A stretch of 64,000 nt of DNA. Source: Geomonas silvestris. Its GTDB lineage: Bacteria; Desulfobacterota; Desulfuromonadia; Geobacterales; Geobacteraceae. This document shows, in pieces, positions 62,615 to 64,000 of this stretch. Under the pieces are notes generated by a model, which worked only from the letters and a program-made list of their open reading frames with translations, was not told the DNA's origin and made no database searches. The stretch lies in NCBI RefSeq assembly GCF_014193515.1, contig NZ_BLXX01000005.1, forward strand, positions 293,370 to 357,369, in the 5' to 3' direction. The position numbers and the translations under genes were made by a program. Numbering within the stretch: the stretch's first letter is position 1; every line of letters starts with the position of its first letter.

Positions 62615-63113
62615 CCTGCTCCGTCCGCGCCACTGGCTGCCGGCGGGACTGCTCCTGTGTGCCGTGCTACTGGGTGGCTGCCAAAAGGACCCGACCTGGA
62701 AGCTGGGGACCCCCGCGCCGCAGATCACCCTGTTCGACAAGCAGGATGCCTCCGTAAAGCTCTCGGCTTACCAGGGCGACGTGGTGGTGCTCCGTTTCTG
62801 GTCCAGCGGCTGCAAGGACTGCGTCGCCGGGATGCCGGCTCTGGATCGCTATGCGCAGAAGTACCGCAGCCGTGGCGTGACCGTCATCGCGGTGAACATG
62901 GGAGAGTCGCGTGAGGTGGTGCAGAAGTTTGTAGGCGCCATGAACCTGCGCTATCCGGTGTTGAGAGACCCGGAGCTGATTGCGGCCAAGAAGTATCGCG
63001 TGACCTCGGTTCCCAGCACGTTCTTCATCGACCGCAAAGGGGCGGCGCGGCTCATGGTGCCGGGTGAGGTGAGTCAGCAGGTGTTCGAGAAAGCGGTGGA
63101 CGCGCTGTTGTAA
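62604..63113 (+). CDS. TlpA-like thioredoxin lipoprotein of the P19 locus
   Basis: A 169-residue lipoprotein: signal with lipobox LLGGC, then a TlpA/ResA thioredoxin fold. The active-site motif is CKDC (SSGCKDCVAGMPALDRY), with the cis-Pro in VTSVPSTFFID. It corresponds to the thioredoxin-like Cj1664/1665 of the P19 locus and probably keeps a Cys of P19 or the DUF2318 protein reduced. ATG 62604 with AAGGTGG; overlaps the ATPase stop. It ends the locus. Only one thioredoxin-like gene is present, against two in Campylobacter. Confidence 0.88.
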   Translation: MRRDLLRPRHWLPAGLLLCAVLLGGCQKDPTWKLGTPAPQITLFDKQDASVKLSAYQGDVVVLRFWSSGCKDCVAGMPALDRYAQKYRSRGVTVIAVNMGESREVVQKFVGAMNLRYPVLRDPELIAAKKYRVTSVPSTFFIDRKGAARLMVPGEVSQQVFEKAVDALL

Positions 63114-63451
63114 AGGTGGGCGGAGCAGCGGGGCGGTCGTGACCGAGAGACGGCGCCGGATCAGGTCCGCACCTCTCCAATAGCGAAAGCTGGTCTGCAC
63201 CCTGGCGTAACTGTTGTTGCAGAGTGACGGCGGCGGAGTGTCGGGAAGGGAAGCAGAAAGGGCGAGCTCTGGAGTCATCCCCAACAGTCCGGATCGGATC
63301 AGGGGGGAGCCAGTGTTCGCCCTTCTTTAGTCAATCCCTCTTGTGAGAGGCTCGGATACGCTTGCACCCAGCCAGCGCCGGCGGCATCACGTCCCCCACT
63401 TTGCAAAAGGGAGACAGGGGGGATTCGCCTTTTTGATGCACGAAGCTCTGC
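63114..63451. other. Gap after the p19-type operon with a repeat copy
   Basis: No gene of quality. Holds the MITE-like copy at 63375-63436 and no clear terminator. Confidence 0.5.
63375..63436. mobile_element. MITE-like repeat, copy 3 (left end)
   Basis: GCCGGCGGCATCACGTCCCC then CACTTTGCAAAAGGGAGACA matches the left end of the element at 29551 closely, including the GCCGGCGGC just before it. No inverted partner was found, so this is a partial or single-ended copy. Confidence 0.5.
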
Positions 63452-63637
63452 TCAGCGCATCCGGGGCCCGGAAACCGTGAACCCGTCGCTCCTGGTATAG
63501 GGGCGGTGGCTGAAGCGCGCCCTGCGCTGTGCCAGGCGCTTGATGTTTTCTTCCGAGGCGGTGGTCACCGGCTCGATGCGGGAAGTAGCCGCCGTCTGTT
63601 GTTTCCCCATGAAACCTGCGATGAGTTCCAAAAACAT
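63452..63637 (-). CDS. Small hypothetical protein (61 aa)
   Basis: ATG 63637 has a strong AAGGAGG site 8 nt upstream. The product (MFLELIAGFMGKQQTAATSR...) is short, with a slightly hydrophobic start and an Arg-rich C-terminal half (RLAQRRARFSHRPYTRSDG). No family recognised. A good ribosome site in an otherwise gene-poor stretch argues that it is expressed. Confidence 0.5.
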   Translation of the reverse strand: MFLELIAGFMGKQQTAATSRIEPVTTASEENIKRLAQRRARFSHRPYTRSDGFTVSGPRMR

Positions 63638-63905
63638 ACTTCCTTCCTCCTTGCCGTAACGCGAACCCGATCAGAGGAACCGAGCCACGTGCAGCAATAG
63701 GACCTATCGTCGCCGCGCGGGAAATCTTTAGGAGGAAATGTAAGTAGCGGTGAAAGCGAAGGGAAGGGAGAGAGCGGAAGGAGCTGCATAAGACGTGCGG
63801 GCCGGAGGTATGGGTTCGAAAATGCTAGGGGGTGAGCCCTTCGGGTCAAGTGCCTGCAAGGCGAATCCCTCCTGTTTAAATGCATGAGTGAGGGGAATTG
63901 AAAGA
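63638..63905. other. Non-coding DNA before the right-edge structure
   Basis: No gene of quality; a minus-strand frame at 63565-63939 has low-complexity Ser/Leu/Pro/Arg composition only. It is G-rich with several purine runs, of the kind seen just outside insertion-sequence ends. Confidence 0.45.
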
Positions 63906-63987
63906 GGGAGCCTCCTGGTGGTAGAAGCTTGCTAAGCAAGCAGCTGGGTCGAATAAATCGCCCAGAATCAAACCACAGGAGGCTCCC
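63906..63987 (+). promoter_or_regulatory. Three-way-junction leader that sequesters a ribosome binding site
   Basis: The outer stem pairs 63906-63922 with 63972-63987 (16 bp with one bulged G). Inside are a GCTTGC-TAA-GCAAGC hairpin (63927-63941) and a CTGGG/CGA with TCG/CCCAG hairpin (63944-63965). The AGGAGG ribosome site (63977-63982) of the following ATG lies wholly in the outer stem. IS elements use such folds to block translation from outside transcripts. Confidence 0.6.
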
Positions 63988-64000
63988 ATGGCGGCACTTT
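63988..64000 (+). CDS. Start of a gene cut by the window edge, possibly a transposase
   Basis: ATG 63988 lies 5 nt after AGGAGG, ideal spacing. Only MAAL and one base are visible, so no identity can be given. The structured leader directly in front makes an insertion-sequence transposase a reasonable guess. Confidence 0.45.

Noticed and set aside
63565..63939. Minus-strand ORF of 124 codons at the right edge
   Set aside because: Overlaps the better-initiated 61-aa ORF and the structured leader; low-complexity Leu/Ser/Pro/Arg content.

Overview
The window reads as chromosome of a Geobacter-type bacterium (Desulfuromonadia/Geobacterales, possibly Geomonas-like). This is inferred from gene content: futalosine-route menaquinone genes, a large iron-import locus, many PAS/GGDEF/chemotaxis signalling genes, a DksA/RimO/LolA housekeeping mix, GC-rich codon use and dispersed GC-rich intergenic repeats. 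No rRNA, tRNA, CRISPR array or complete insertion sequence was recognised. Both edges cut genes: gspD on the left, and a short reading frame behind a strongly structured leader on the right.

Layout. 1-1.7 kb: start of a type II secretion operon (gspC, gspD, minus strand). 2.2-3.9 kb: mqnB and mqnD. 4-9.4 kb: a PAS-only membrane sensor, an RlpA-like protein, a methyltransferase and small membrane proteins. 9.4-14.7 kb (minus): a very unusual secreted beta-helix/FnIII/CFI-box/beta-barrel fusion, a methyltransferase and a large TPR protein. 15-19 kb: hsp20-lon-thiL behind a structured leader, then yjbQ. 19.6-22.9 kb: TPR protein, folK, a YHS protein, transaldolase, then an array of AAACTT...AAGTTT hairpins, then a DedA protein. 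23.2-28.2 kb: pyrophosphatase, homocysteine methyltransferase/MTHFR fusion, a small siroheme reductase and ttcA. 28.4-33.1 kb: NapH-like ferredoxin protein, dksA, rimO, yajQ, lolA. 33.3-38.7 kb (minus): cheR-mcp-cheW-cheY-cheA-cheC-like. 39-48 kb: aminotransferase, SH3 protein, WbuC cupin, VOC protein, thiolase-like protein without the usual cysteine, diguanylate cyclase, iron-sulfur flavoprotein, PAP2 phosphatase.

48.3-63.1 kb is the most coherent region, an iron-acquisition supercluster. On the minus strand lie a Cys-rich small protein, hemP, feoA, feoA, feoB and the FeoB-associated Cys-rich membrane peptide. On the plus strand lie a Fur-family regulator with two Fur-box-like sites, an outer-membrane porin-like protein, an FTR1 permease with a three-repeat periplasmic domain, P19/FetP, a DUF2318-YHS membrane protein, two MacB/FtsX-type permeases, an ATPase and a TlpA-like lipoprotein. 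The plus-strand set matches the Campylobacter p19 locus gene for gene, with an added outer-membrane porin.

Non-coding sequence is also rich. It contains several distinct families of 6-7-bp intergenic repeats, MITE-like palindromic elements, a heptad-built 24-bp perfect inverted repeat inside the p19-type operon, a candidate RNA switch at hsp20, and a three-way-junction fold that buries the ribosome binding site of the last, truncated gene.
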